This document shows, one piece after another, positions 36,346-44,117 of a stretch of DNA of 64,000 nucleotides. Location: positions 51,858 to 115,857 of the forward strand of contig JAHOYZ010000025.1 in NCBI GenBank assembly GCA_019038695.1, written 5' to 3'. The notes below the pieces were generated by a model that saw only the letters and a program-made list of their open reading frames with translations, made no database searches and was not told the origin of the DNA. How positions within the stretch are numbered: the first letter of the stretch is position 1; each line of letters begins with the position of its first letter. Origin of the DNA: Candidatus Zixiibacteriota bacterium. Its GTDB lineage: Bacteria > Zixibacteria > MSB-5A5 > GN15 > FEB-12. A program made the position numbers and the translations under genes.

Positions 36346-37440
36346 CTACTCCGGTGGTTGCTCCTCTTTGGATTCATCGTCGGCCGCCACGTCCGGGTGG
36401 ATGCGCATTTCAAGAACCTGGAGTACAGTGACAAAAGCTGCCGCGATCAGCGGCCCCAGCACTATTCCGAGCAGACCAAACATAATGATTCCGCCCATGA
36501 TGGAGAAAAACAACAAGAGTGGATGCATCGAAGTACGCCCGGAGATCAGGTAAGGTCGGATGATGTTGTCGATCTGCGAAATAACAAGAGTGCCGATACC
36601 GATGACGATCAGCCCCTTGACGTACGATCCCCCTACAATCAGGATAATGCCGGCTGGAATATAGACGATGAATGCTCCGATGAGCGGAATAATCGACAGC
36701 AAAGCCATGATCGCGCCCCAGAAGATGGCAGACGGAATTCCGACGATGGCAAAAAGAACACCACCCATGATTCCCTGGATCATGGCTACTACCACGCCCC
36801 CGTAAATTGTTGCCTGAATAACATCGCGCAACTTGGTGAAAGTAACATCCACCTGTTCCGATGAGAGTGGCATCAGACGTTTAGTTTTGTCGATGACTGA
36901 CTGACCGTCTTTGAAGAAGTAATACATACTGAAGATCATCAATCCGAAATAGAACACCGCCTTGGTGCCATTGGCAATCAGCCAACTGGTCTGGTTGAGT
37001 ATAACGCCACTGACTTTGTCAATCGAGTCCTTGACCAGTTCATCCAGGTTAATCTGAGACAGATCATAGTATTGCGACAGTCTTGCCTTTAGTGCCGTCA
37101 GCCACGGCAGGTCAAATTTCAGGAGTGAGTCCAGTTCACCTGCCTTGTACATGACGTTGACTTTCGCCACTGCGCTGGCTGCTTCATTGACCAAAGCGAT
37201 AAACAGATAGGTGATGGGGCCAATGATGAGTACGACAATGAAAAAGCACATCAACGCCGAAGCCAGACCGCACGATTTGATGCGAATGCGAAGGCGCTCA
37301 TACAGAGGATGGAACATAATGACCAATACGGCCGCCCAACAAATGGGAACAAAGAACGGAATGATGATGCGGTAAAATAGATAGAGGAATACAGCTGCAA
37401 TGGAAAAGTAGATGGTGGCTAAAAAATATTCTCTCTTCAT
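36346..37440 (-). CDS. AI-2E/PerM family membrane transporter
   Basis: 364 residues with about seven or eight membrane helices. Family landmarks: an N-terminal pair of helices with PFFVPICWAAVLVIMFHPLYERL, a long soluble loop (SQINLDELVKDSIDKV), then KDGQSVIDKTKRLMPLSSEQVD and PLIGAFIVYIPAGIILIVGG. Members export or import varied substrates (Na+/H+ antiport, autoinducer-2 in E. coli TqsA); the family name does not fix the substrate. A short acidic cytosolic tail ends the protein. Confidence 0.88.
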   Translation of the reverse strand: MKREYFLATIYFSIAAVFLYLFYRIIIPFFVPICWAAVLVIMFHPLYERLRIRIKSCGLASALMCFFIVVLIIGPITYLFIALVNEAASAVAKVNVMYKAGELDSLLKFDLPWLTALKARLSQYYDLSQINLDELVKDSIDKVSGVILNQTSWLIANGTKAVFYFGLMIFSMYYFFKDGQSVIDKTKRLMPLSSEQVDVTFTKLRDVIQATIYGGVVVAMIQGIMGGVLFAIVGIPSAIFWGAIMALLSIIPLIGAFIVYIPAGIILIVGGSYVKGLIVIGIGTLVISQIDNIIRPYLISGRTSMHPLLLFFSIMGGIIMFGLLGIVLGPLIAAAFVTVLQVLEMRIHPDVAADDESKEEQPPE

Positions 37441-38018
37441 AATGACAATTATCGGCTAAACCCATTTCCAGTCTACCCAATCATCGAATCTGATGCAACC
37501 GGAAAAAGCAGATAATAATATCGATAGTAGACCACGACTTGCATGAACAAGAATATTTTTTTCATCGCAACGGTATACTGATCAACAATAATACAGGCTG
37601 TTTCCGAAAGCAGACGGTTGGTGTATATCTTCAGAATGGTCGCTTATATTGTCTCTTAGTGAAGGGATAAGACCATAACTGTTCTTTCGCAACAGTTCAA
37701 CGAGAAATTGCATGTCCTTACATGTGGCTGTATGATAGTCGCTTACGAGAATGTTGTTGTCGCTAAAGAAATCGCCGGCATATTCAGTTCTACTATAGAG
37801 ACACCACTTCCGGGAACCAGCTCTGTTTCATTAAGAACACGATTGGTTCGGAAAGTTGTATCAAGCGAGGTAATTACGGTTGATACAGGACACAAAATCT
37901 TAAGCAATTGGGATCAAGTCCTTTAGGAAAAGGACGATGAAAGAGTATGGTTAATGATAATGGGCGTTGACTTCGGTCGACGTCTGCGATTCACAACGGA
38001 TCAAACAAGGAGTAAGGA
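37441..38018. other. Long intergenic region before the basic SANT-type gene
   Basis: 578 bp. A 72-codon frame at 37708-37926 has no ribosome binding site and no family resemblance; I do not call it. The rest is AT-rich with no clear hairpin. It may contain a long leader for the gene at 38019. Confidence 0.4.
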
Positions 38019-38426
38019 ATGGCAATGCGTAAGTTTAAGACTGCTCGCCGTGCCGTTGCGCGTCGCACTGTGCGCCGTGTAGCACGCCCGTGGACCAGGC
38101 AAGAAATGGCCTTCATGCGCAAGTTCTATCGCCGCTACGAGACGGCCTGGATCGCTCGTCAATTGGGACGTACGGTTTATTCTGTCCGCTACAAAGCGGT
38201 CGACCTTTGCATCAAGAAAGCCAGCCCGTCGATTTGGAAGGGCAACAAGGGAGCAGCGAACTCTTTCCGTAAGTCAGCTCCGAAACGCCGCCCGACGAAC
38301 ACTCGTCGCGCCAAGACCACCCGCAAAACGACCACACGCAAGTACAAGGCCTCCACGACCCGCCGTACGCCTAAGAAGGCCATCGCTCGTCGGAAGACCA
38401 CTCGTCGCGTGACCCGTCGCCGCTAA
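38019..38426 (+). CDS. Very basic SANT/Myb-like DNA-binding protein
   Basis: 135 residues, ATG after AAGGAG. Residues ~23-65 (RPWTRQEMAFMRKFYRRYETAWIARQLGRTVYSVRYKAVDLCI) form a SANT/Myb-type helix-turn-helix: the tryptophan, the A-W-IARQLGRT turn and SVRYKA recognition helix are typical. The N-terminal 20 residues and the last ~60 residues are almost only Arg, Lys, Thr and Ala, as in histone H1-like bacterial proteins. It is probably an abundant nucleoid-associated protein. A strong terminator follows, consistent with a single high-output gene. Confidence 0.75.
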   Translation: MAMRKFKTARRAVARRTVRRVARPWTRQEMAFMRKFYRRYETAWIARQLGRTVYSVRYKAVDLCIKKASPSIWKGNKGAANSFRKSAPKRRPTNTRRAKTTRKTTTRKYKASTTRRTPKKAIARRKTTRRVTRRR

Positions 38427-38464
38427 CGGTGGCATAGGACAGACGATTACTAATTGGACTATTT

Positions 38465-38499
38465 GACCCGTCCCTTTGTTGGGGCGGGTCAATTTTTTT
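38465..38499 (+). terminator. Rho-independent terminator after the SANT-type gene
   Basis: GACCCGTCCC pairs with GGGGCGGGTC (one wobble) around TTTGTT, then AATTTTTTT. Confidence 0.93.
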
Positions 38500-38585
38500 G
38501 CCCCCGCCACTACCTTCGACGCCATTTTCCTCTTTTCTCGAACGGTCACAATCGTATCTTACCTGCGGACATAAAGGAGGATTAT

Positions 38586-38951
38586 ATGCCGGTTATAAAA
38601 TCAAGCGAAATACAAATGGCGGATATCACGATGGATGGCGTGGAACTAATGCAGGGCAATGACGTCATCGGTCAGAGCGAAGGATGGGACTCGCATACCA
38701 TGCGTCTGTTTCGGATACTCCCGGGCGGATACTCCCCACATCATCAACACGACTGGGAACACATCAACTATGTCACCAGCGGAAGCGGACAACTTCAGCT
38801 TGGTGAGAAGATAAATAAATTGACTGTCGGCGATTTTACCTTTGTACCATCCAACATTAAACACCAATTCTCGAACCCGAATGATGAGCCATTCGAGTTT
38901 ATCTGCATCGTCCCCAAACGAGGAGCCTGTCCCGTTAAGGATGACAAATAG
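38586..38951 (+). CDS. Cupin domain protein
   Basis: 121 residues from the ATG after AAGGAGG; a longer frame upstream overlaps the terminator and is rejected. Cupin motif 1 is HHQHDWEHINYVTSGSGQLQLGE (metal ligands H, H, E, with the fourth H in motif 2) and motif 2 is FVPSNIKHQFSNPNDEPFEFICIVP. A single small beta-barrel, probably metal-binding; substrate unknown. The last residues include GACPVKDDK. Confidence 0.88.
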   Translation: MPVIKSSEIQMADITMDGVELMQGNDVIGQSEGWDSHTMRLFRILPGGYSPHHQHDWEHINYVTSGSGQLQLGEKINKLTVGDFTFVPSNIKHQFSNPNDEPFEFICIVPKRGACPVKDDK

Positions 38952-38967
38952 TTAATGGCGTTCGGGA

Positions 38968-40152
38968 CTACTTACAGACTTGGCCAAACACTCGCATGAA
39001 ATTGCCGCCGAGGATTTTCCGGATATCGACCTCGGAGTATCCCCGAGCCACAAGTTCTTTTGTGATCAGTGGGACGCCGGTGCAATCATCCAGTCCCTCA
39101 GGCATGGTCGGGACGCCGTCAAAATCAGATCCCAAACCGACATAGTCAGCCCCGACCAGATTCACGATGTACTCGATGTGATTAACCAGTTCACCAATAG
39201 AGACAGTGTATTTGCTCATATCGTCACGTAGCTGATGATAGAGTTTTCTCTCAGCAGCATGAAGCGCGGAATCATTGTCGATATACATCTGTTCAACTGA
39301 ATCATACAGCTGGCCGTAGTGTGCCCAGATCGAGTCGGAACGAAGGCGGTATTCTTCAGACACATAGGCAGGAAAGAAATTAACTCCGATCACACCACCG
39401 TTGGCAGCGATATCCTTGATCTGATCGTCGGTCAAATTACGGTCATGTGTGCACAAGGCATGAACGCAGGAATGAGAGGCAATAATTGGTGCGGTAGTAA
39501 TCTTCAGAACTTCCTCAACCGCCGAGACTGAGGCATGGGAGATATCGACAATCATGCCCAACTTGTTCATCTTCCTGACCACGTCTTTCCCGAAATCGGT
39601 AAGACCGTGAAATGCTTCAGCTGTGTCCGCCGATGAAATACACCAATCCGATGATGCCGTGTGAGTCAGCGTTATGTAGCGTACACCGCGATTATAGAAA
39701 TGCTCGATATTATCCAGATCGTTGGCAATGGCCACGCCGTTTTCGATGGCCAGAACGGCTGCAATCTTACCGCCGTCGATAGCTGCCTGAGCTTCGGTGG
39801 CATTGGTGCAGACGGTCAATTCGTCGGGGCAGGCATCTATACGAGTATAGAATGAGTCGATCAATTCCTCGGTTACACCGAAACAGGAATCGAGTGGAGT
39901 TTTGGTAGGCAACCAACAGGCAAACACCTGAAGGTCGATACCCCCCTCGCGGAGACGCGGCAGGTCCATATGCCCGTCATCATTGCGGACGCAGAAATCG
40001 TAAGTACTGTCGACACGTGCCTTGAGGACAGTATCGCTATGCATATCCGCGACCAGAGCGTCGCGGTGCAACCGGCCGTAATCGGCGGCTTCAAGATCAA
40101 TTTGGCTGTTTGTCATAAGAAGTATCGCCAGAGTTAAGCTTAGTGTTTTCAT
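38968..40152 (-). CDS. Secreted membrane dipeptidase (peptidase M19)
   Basis: 394 residues from ATG (MKTLSLTLAILLMTNSQIDLEAADY), which gives a signal peptide; an upstream in-frame start would add 35 unlikely residues. The zinc motif HxD is in VADMHSDTVLKAR; the catalytic and second-site residues lie in AVLAIENGVAI, ITLTHTASSDWC, MIVDISHASVSAV, IIASHSCVHAL and VGLGSDFDGV, the full renal dipeptidase pattern. It hydrolyses dipeptides in the periplasm. It converges with the cupin gene, 16 bp apart. Confidence 0.93.
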   Translation of the reverse strand: MKTLSLTLAILLMTNSQIDLEAADYGRLHRDALVADMHSDTVLKARVDSTYDFCVRNDDGHMDLPRLREGGIDLQVFACWLPTKTPLDSCFGVTEELIDSFYTRIDACPDELTVCTNATEAQAAIDGGKIAAVLAIENGVAIANDLDNIEHFYNRGVRYITLTHTASSDWCISSADTAEAFHGLTDFGKDVVRKMNKLGMIVDISHASVSAVEEVLKITTAPIIASHSCVHALCTHDRNLTDDQIKDIAANGGVIGVNFFPAYVSEEYRLRSDSIWAHYGQLYDSVEQMYIDNDSALHAAERKLYHQLRDDMSKYTVSIGELVNHIEYIVNLVGADYVGLGSDFDGVPTMPEGLDDCTGVPLITKELVARGYSEVDIRKILGGNFMRVFGQVCK

Positions 40153-40276
40153 GATATATAGGATATGGTGTGGGAACCCGGTTGGCAAGACCCTGTCACT
40201 CTTTGCTAAGTTATTAAGCGGCCGGCTCAAACTTGTTTGGGCTGGATATCTGCCCAATTCGGGAGAACAAATTCCC

Positions 40277-40304
40277 TTGCCTTTTTATGAACTGAGCTTA
40301 TATT
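40277..40304 (+). promoter_or_regulatory. Candidate promoter of tRNA-Lys
   Basis: TTGCCT (40277-40282), 16-bp spacer, TATATT (40299-40304), about 100 bp before the mature tRNA. It is the best match in the region but imperfect. Confidence 0.4.
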
Positions 40305-40403
40305 CATGCCGCCCATCGACAAAGGCTGTGAATGGCACCCTTCGGGTGATTTGTTGATGGTCAGAGAGGTCGTCACTGGAGACAATGTGGCGATGCCACC
40401 AAT

Positions 40404-40476
<73 letters not shown>

Positions 40477-40484
40477 TTTTTTAA

Positions 40485-40514
40485 TTGTCAACCTGCCAGC
40501 CTTGGACTTATACT
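40485..40514 (+). promoter_or_regulatory. Promoter of segment 1
   Basis: TTGTCA (40485-40490), 18-bp spacer, TATACT (40509-40514), starting 9 bp after the tRNA-Lys end and 26 bp before the lipoprotein start. Five of six positions match in each box. Confidence 0.6.
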
Positions 40515-40539
40515 CCCATCATACAGCAATGCAGGAGTA

Positions 40540-41565
40540 TTGGTATTTGTGGCATTTAGGCTAAGTCATATTGGGCGGTTTTATCAGCGTAAACCAGATT
40601 CTATTCGACTCCTACATGGGGCACTTGCAATAGTACTGCTGTCTTCTCTGGTCTCCTGCGGCACTGCACACCACTTTCTCCCAGCTCAGCCACTGGAGCG
40701 TGGGCGATGGCAGATCTCTGTTTCCTGGCACCTCAATCTCAACGGTTTGTCAAGTCGAGCTAGCGCGGCAATTCCTGATGTGTTTGGTTACTACGGTCTA
40801 TCAGATGAAGTAGTGATCGGCACCGGCGGGACCTTCATTTTCGTGCCAACTTTTCTTAATGTCGCGCATTACAATGAATCGTCACCGAGAGAATACTGGC
40901 TGGCCTGGGGGCACGCCAAGTTATTCAGCCCTCATGACAGTCCCTGTCTTGAGGCAGGCGGAGGTTACAGCAAGACAAAGAGGGGAATATCCAATGTGAT
41001 TCTGATTGGCGCCGAGATGGGCTTTGGGCCCGGGTTATTTGCGCAACCGAAATTTGCTTTCAGCGATCCCAGCTGGTCATTCAAGTACGGTTTGATGGGA
41101 AGAGACGTAGGAGTAAGTCTTGCCCACCATCACGGAAGAACCGGACCTAGGCTTATGGGGACCTTCCCGACCTGGCCGCCTACCACTGACACTATCTGGA
41201 CCTTCCTGACCGGACAAGTAGTAGACATAGTCGCTCTTGAGAATAACCATGTAGGGGCAGACCAATGGGGTGTTATCCTAAGATCCCACGACACCTTATT
41301 CTGGACAGGGCCTGAGTATTGCGTGGACTGTTTCTTTGAGCGAGCAGTGGCGCTAGATAGTTGGATCGGTGACTCACTCAGGTTTGTTCGAATGGGTTCA
41401 GAATGGGCCATTGTGGATTTTGAAGAATTGAAGACAGCCATCAGAGACGGAAGACCGGTTACAATTCTACGTGCACCACAGTCCTTTGTAGATCGAGTCA
41501 TCGGCCGCACTCTCTGGATTGATGACAGCTCTATCGGGTGGGCTGCATTCGGGTGGCCTGACTAG
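40540..41565 (+). CDS. Lipoprotein of unknown function (segment 1)
   Basis: 341 residues if begun at TTG 40540 after AGGAG; GTG at 40549 is an alternative. After a basic N-terminus comes a hydrophobic stretch and a lipobox (LVSCGT, cysteine near residue 39), so the protein is lipid-anchored. The next ~150 residues are beta-rich, with alternating hydrophobic strands and glycine turns (WQISVSWHLNLNGL, EVVIGTGGTFIFVPTFL, SWSFKYGLMG) like an outer-membrane-associated barrel. The C-terminal third (WTFLTGQVVDIVALENNHVGADQWGVILRS) is different and unrecognised. Its stop is 16 bp before the next tRNA-Lys fragment. Confidence 0.7.
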   Translation: MVFVAFRLSHIGRFYQRKPDSIRLLHGALAIVLLSSLVSCGTAHHFLPAQPLERGRWQISVSWHLNLNGLSSRASAAIPDVFGYYGLSDEVVIGTGGTFIFVPTFLNVAHYNESSPREYWLAWGHAKLFSPHDSPCLEAGGGYSKTKRGISNVILIGAEMGFGPGLFAQPKFAFSDPSWSFKYGLMGRDVGVSLAHHHGRTGPRLMGTFPTWPPTTDTIWTFLTGQVVDIVALENNHVGADQWGVILRSHDTLFWTGPEYCVDCFFERAVALDSWIGDSLRFVRMGSEWAIVDFEELKTAIRDGRPVTILRAPQSFVDRVIGRTLWIDDSSIGWAAFGWPD

Positions 41566-41581
41566 GATGTCACCCAGGCCT

Positions 41582-41631
41582 TGACTCTTAATCAGCGGGT
41601 CCGGGGTTCGAATCCCTGATGGCGTATTTTT
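41582..41631 (+). repeat. tRNA-Lys 3'-half copy (fragment 2)
   Basis: 50 bp identical to 40432-40481, from the anticodon stem to five bases beyond the tRNA end. It is followed by ~70 bp that recur after fragment 4: GTCTACGTTAGAGTTA at 41636-41651 and GTGAGGAGGCCGGAG at 41690-41704. Confidence 0.93.
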
Positions 41632-41714
41632 CTTTGTCTACGTTAGAGTTAACGCGAATCAGTGACAACAGTCGGATTGAATTAAGCGGGTGAGGAGGCC
41701 GGAGGGATCTTTAG

Positions 41715-42200
41715 CTAGCAACTACGCCAAGCGACAAATAGTGCCAGTCCGCCAGTAACGATATTGGCTACACACCAACTCACTCGTAGAAGATCACTGA
41801 AGAATGGATATCCGGAATTGCGTCGGTTTGATTCCCAAAACCAAGCGCTGAATCCATGGTACACTAGTATTGCTCCCGGTATCCATGCCAGTTTGAATCC
41901 CCACTGTGAACCCAGCAATAACCCTATGCCAGCCACTCCGTATGTCCAACCAATCAAGACGTCCGCCATCGCTGTTCCATGCTCGTACACTTTGTGTTCA
42001 GGCAGCATCACTTGTTCCTGAAGTCCAAGCCGGGTGGCAAGTCCCCAATTTATTACTGAGATCAGTTGGCCCAGCCAATGAAATATGAAACCAACGATTA
42101 GCACAAGTATACCAGTCGTAGTCACAAGCCATTCTGGAATCGTATTCACTTCCGTCTCCACTGCAATTGTACTTAACTGAACACTGCCTATCATAACCAT
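41715..42200 (-). CDS. Four-helix membrane protein (segment 2)
   Basis: 161 residues from ATG 42200; TTG at 42209 would add three. Four hydrophobic helices: LVTTTGILVLIVGFIFHWLGQLIS, ADVLIGWTYGVAGIGLLLG, WGFKLAWIPGAILVYHGFSAWF and VSWCVANIVTGGLALFVAW. I do not recognise the family. It is the only gene of segment 2 and points back towards the tRNA, unlike most genes of the array. Its stop lies 10 bp from the shared GTGAGGAGGCCGGAG sequence. Confidence 0.65.
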   Translation of the reverse strand: MVMIGSVQLSTIAVETEVNTIPEWLVTTTGILVLIVGFIFHWLGQLISVINWGLATRLGLQEQVMLPEHKVYEHGTAMADVLIGWTYGVAGIGLLLGSQWGFKLAWIPGAILVYHGFSAWFWESNRRNSGYPFFSDLLRVSWCVANIVTGGLALFVAWRSC

Positions 42201-42246
42201 GATCAACAAGGACCTGTGAAATTGCTACAACAATTCGGATTCATGG

Positions 42247-42306
42247 TCAGCGAGTCCGGGGTATCGCAGGCTGAGCCTATTCGCAATCCCTGATGGCAGT
42301 TTTTTA
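42247..42306 (+). repeat. tRNA-Lys 3'-half copy (fragment 3, worn)
   Basis: TCAGCGAGTCCGGGGT, then a palindromic insert GCAGGCTGAGCCTAT (42266-42280), then AATCCCTGATGGC and a T run. The insert splits the T-loop sequence. There are several substitutions against the intact tRNA. Confidence 0.8.
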
Positions 42307-42507
42307 TGTCTTCGATGGGGTTAGGCTGAATCGCCCGAATCTGGAGTCGCAGACTATCGGTTAAGCAACCCAAGCGAGCCTCTGTGCCGTAGTAAACCAA
42401 CGTGCTTGGTCAACCCGTATACCAAGTTGATCGGATGGATGATGTATATCTGGTGTATAAGGAATACGATCAAGGATTCTTACATGAATGGGAGGAGTAT
42501 CGTGAGG

Positions 42508-42969
42508 ATGAGGAATATACTTGTGTTGTTGGGCATAGCCGTATTCATAACTTGTCTCTACTATGTGTCCTCTGCCCAGGAGCCGACTCAGACCTTGCGC
42601 TCTTCAATGGGAGAGGAGCGATATCTAAAATGTGGCCTTGGCAAACTTTCAGCAGAAGAGGAGCATGAACTTCTCAGGGTATTCTCCATCGGGCCGATGC
42701 CGTCATATACCACTGAAGCGGCTGCGCACTACATGAAGAGACAGGGCTGGAGAGAGGTGCGAGTTATTGGCGCAGTACAAACGTCTGATCCGTCCGACGA
42801 ATACTGGGTTGTGGTTTGGGACAGGTACGAATTACATGCGCTTGATCCGTGGTCTATGCCGTATCTGCCCGACCCTGGAGTATACTGGGCTAAAAACAGT
42901 CTTGGTTCCTGGACAATTCTCTACCCAGATGCCACGGAGGTCAGTTTCACGGCTCGTGACTTGAATTGA
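42508..42969 (+). CDS. Secreted hypothetical protein (segment 3)
   Basis: 153 residues from ATG 42508; GTG 42502, closer to GGAGGAG, is equally possible. A signal peptide (MRNILVLLGIAVFITCLYYVSSAQ) is followed by a polar domain with LSAEEEHELLRVFSIGPMPSYTTEAAAHYMKRQGWREVRVIGAVQTSDPSDEYWVVVWDRYELHAL. No family is recognised. The stop lies 12 bp before the next tRNA-Lys remnant (ACTCTTAATC at 42982). Confidence 0.65.
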   Translation: MRNILVLLGIAVFITCLYYVSSAQEPTQTLRSSMGEERYLKCGLGKLSAEEEHELLRVFSIGPMPSYTTEAAAHYMKRQGWREVRVIGAVQTSDPSDEYWVVVWDRYELHALDPWSMPYLPDPGVYWAKNSLGSWTILYPDATEVSFTARDLN

Positions 42970-42980
42970 GTAGACTTGGC

Positions 42981-43122
42981 CACTCTTAATCGCGCCAACA
43001 GGTAACCGTCAGAATCCCCGAGGCTCCCAATCAGTGGGTCCGCAAAGCAGGCGATGCCTGTTCGCAAACAACGCTTGTGTTAATCCCTGATGGCGTATTT
43101 TTCTATGTCTACGATAGAGTTA
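42981..43122 (+). repeat. tRNA-Lys 3'-half copy (fragment 4, interrupted)
   Basis: Pieces of the tRNA in order: ACTCTTAATC (42982-42991), ATCAGTGGGTCCG (~43030-43042) and AATCCCTGATGGCGTATTTT (from 43082). They are broken by unrelated sequence, including the palindrome GCAGGCGATGCCTGT (43047-43061). The downstream sequence GTCTACGATAGAGTTA (43107-43122) and GTGAGGAGGCCGGAG (43160-43174) repeats that of fragment 2 at nearly the same distance (53 versus 54 bp). Confidence 0.8.
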
Positions 43123-43146
43123 CAGAGATCTCCGACATCGAGGAAG

Positions 43147-43161
43147 GCAGGCTATGCCTGT
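43147..43161. repeat. Free-standing 15-bp palindrome
   Basis: GCAGGCTATGCCTGT, the same element type that interrupts fragments 3, 4, 5 and 7, here outside a tRNA fragment. Other copies: 42266-42280, 43047-43061, 43953-43967, 46712-46726. Confidence 0.7.
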
Positions 43162-43258
43162 GAGGAGGCCGGAGTCTATTGACCGATATACCGACCAGCG
43201 TAGAGTCACAGGATTGTCGATAGTATGGCCCAGTGTTCATGGCTTGCCAAAAAAGTCC

Positions 43259-43365
43259 TTGCGAGGAGCGAAGACCAGCGGGACGGAGTAACGTGGCAAT
43301 CTCCAGCTGACTGTTGACAATGAAGATGAGATCGCCACGACCGGCAAGCCGGTCTCGCTATGACG
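43259..43365. repeat. Interspersed palindromic element (~107 bp)
   Basis: The two ends are inverted copies: the left end TTGCGAGGAGCGAAGACC...CGTGGCAATCTC (to 43303) pairs with the right end GAGATCGCCACG...GGTCTCGCTATGAC. The right half contains the perfect palindrome GACCGGCAAGCCGGTC (43339-43354). The wording 'rich in CGTGGCAATCTC' is typical of non-coding palindromic repeats scattered in many bacterial genomes. Confidence 0.65.
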
Positions 43366-43432
43366 AGCAGAGCAAGCTTATCAACAGGCTCTTGATTGTG
43401 GGTTTTTCAAAACTTGGCGAAGAGCAATTCCC

Positions 43433-43462
43433 TTGACAGAAAGAGAGGTTATTCGCTATGAT
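43433..43462 (+). promoter_or_regulatory. Promoter of segment 4
   Basis: TTGACA (43433-43438), 18-bp spacer, TATGAT (43457-43462), 110 bp before the YdhR-like gene. Perfect -35 and five of six at -10. Confidence 0.65.
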
Positions 43463-43572
43463 TGACTATCAGCAGCATTGTCGGCCCGGTTGTGATTGCT
43501 TTGAAGAAACTCTATCAGAGCTGGCGTTGCGACGAGTGTCTCAAAAACCACTTAGCCGACGGAGATTTAGTT

Positions 43573-43881
43573 ATGGCTGCAAAGATCCTGCAAATCAACT
43601 TCAAGTTCAGCGTGTCTAAAGACGACTATCGCCAGGCCGCCGCGTCGCTCGCCTCGGCTTTCGCAGAAGTCGAGGGACTGCGCTGGAAAATCTGGACTAT
43701 TGACGAAGCTCAGAGCATGGCCGGGGGCGTCTACCTTTTCGACGATGAGCCTTCACTCACAAGATTTCTGGAGAGTCCCCTAGCGGATCAGGTAAGGAGC
43801 CACCCAGCCTTCACCGAGATGAGCGCCAGTTCTTTTGACATTGTCGCCGACGCCACGACCGCGACCCGAGGTCCAGTCTAG
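43573..43881 (+). CDS. YdhR-like putative monooxygenase (segment 4)
   Basis: 102 residues from ATG 43573, which follows GGAG by 8 nt; an open frame reaching upstream to 43462 overlaps the promoter. MAAKILQINFKFSVSKDDYRQAAASLASAFAEVEGLRWKIWTIDEA, then GGVYLFDDEPSLTRFLESPLADQVRSHPAFTEMSASSFDIVADATTATRGP match the YdhR family, dimeric ferredoxin-like-fold proteins related to small monooxygenases. The substrate is unknown. It is the only gene of its segment. Confidence 0.85.
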   Translation: MAAKILQINFKFSVSKDDYRQAAASLASAFAEVEGLRWKIWTIDEAQSMAGGVYLFDDEPSLTRFLESPLADQVRSHPAFTEMSASSFDIVADATTATRGPV

Positions 43882-43923
43882 CAGTCAACTGGGTTGGCTC
43901 ACCACTTGTCCTGCGTTTAACCG

Positions 43924-43998
43924 TTGACTCTTAATCAACGGGTCCGGGGTTCGCAGGCTTAGCCTGTTCGAATCCCTGATGGCGTATTTTTCTTTGTC
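43924..43998 (+). repeat. tRNA-Lys 3'-half copy (fragment 5)
   Basis: TTGACTCTTAATCAACGGG, then CCGGGGTTCG, the palindromic insert (43953-43967), then TTCGAATCCCTGATGGCG and TATTTTTCTTTGTCT. TTCG is present on both sides of the insert. The anticodon stem differs from the intact gene by a compensated pair (TTGA/TCAA instead of CTGA/TCAG). Confidence 0.88.
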
Positions 43999-44035
43999 TG
44001 AGAATGTTAGTACAGGGAGGCCGATTAGTGTGATG

Positions 44036-44064
44036 TTGACTCACGAAAGCTACGAGACTATCTT
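44036..44064 (+). promoter_or_regulatory. Promoter of segment 5
   Basis: TTGACT (44036-44041), 17-bp spacer, TATCTT (44059-44064), 38 bp after fragment 5 and 54 bp before the RDD gene. Confidence 0.6.
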
Positions 44065-44117
44065 AGTTGAGGGTTGTATGAAGTGAGAGTGGAGAGCGCG
44101 GATCGGAGACTGGTGCT

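Larger units (their letters stand above)
42970..43572. other. Gene-free stretch with tRNA remnants and palindromes
   Basis: 603 bp holding fragment 4, two 15-bp GCAGGCNNNGCCTGT palindromes, a ~107-bp interspersed palindrome and a promoter for the YdhR-like gene. No coding frame is convincing. Confidence 0.6.

Noticed and set aside
37708..37926. A 72-residue plus-strand gene
   Set aside because: No ribosome binding site, no recognisable fold, and low coding character in a long AT-rich intergenic region.
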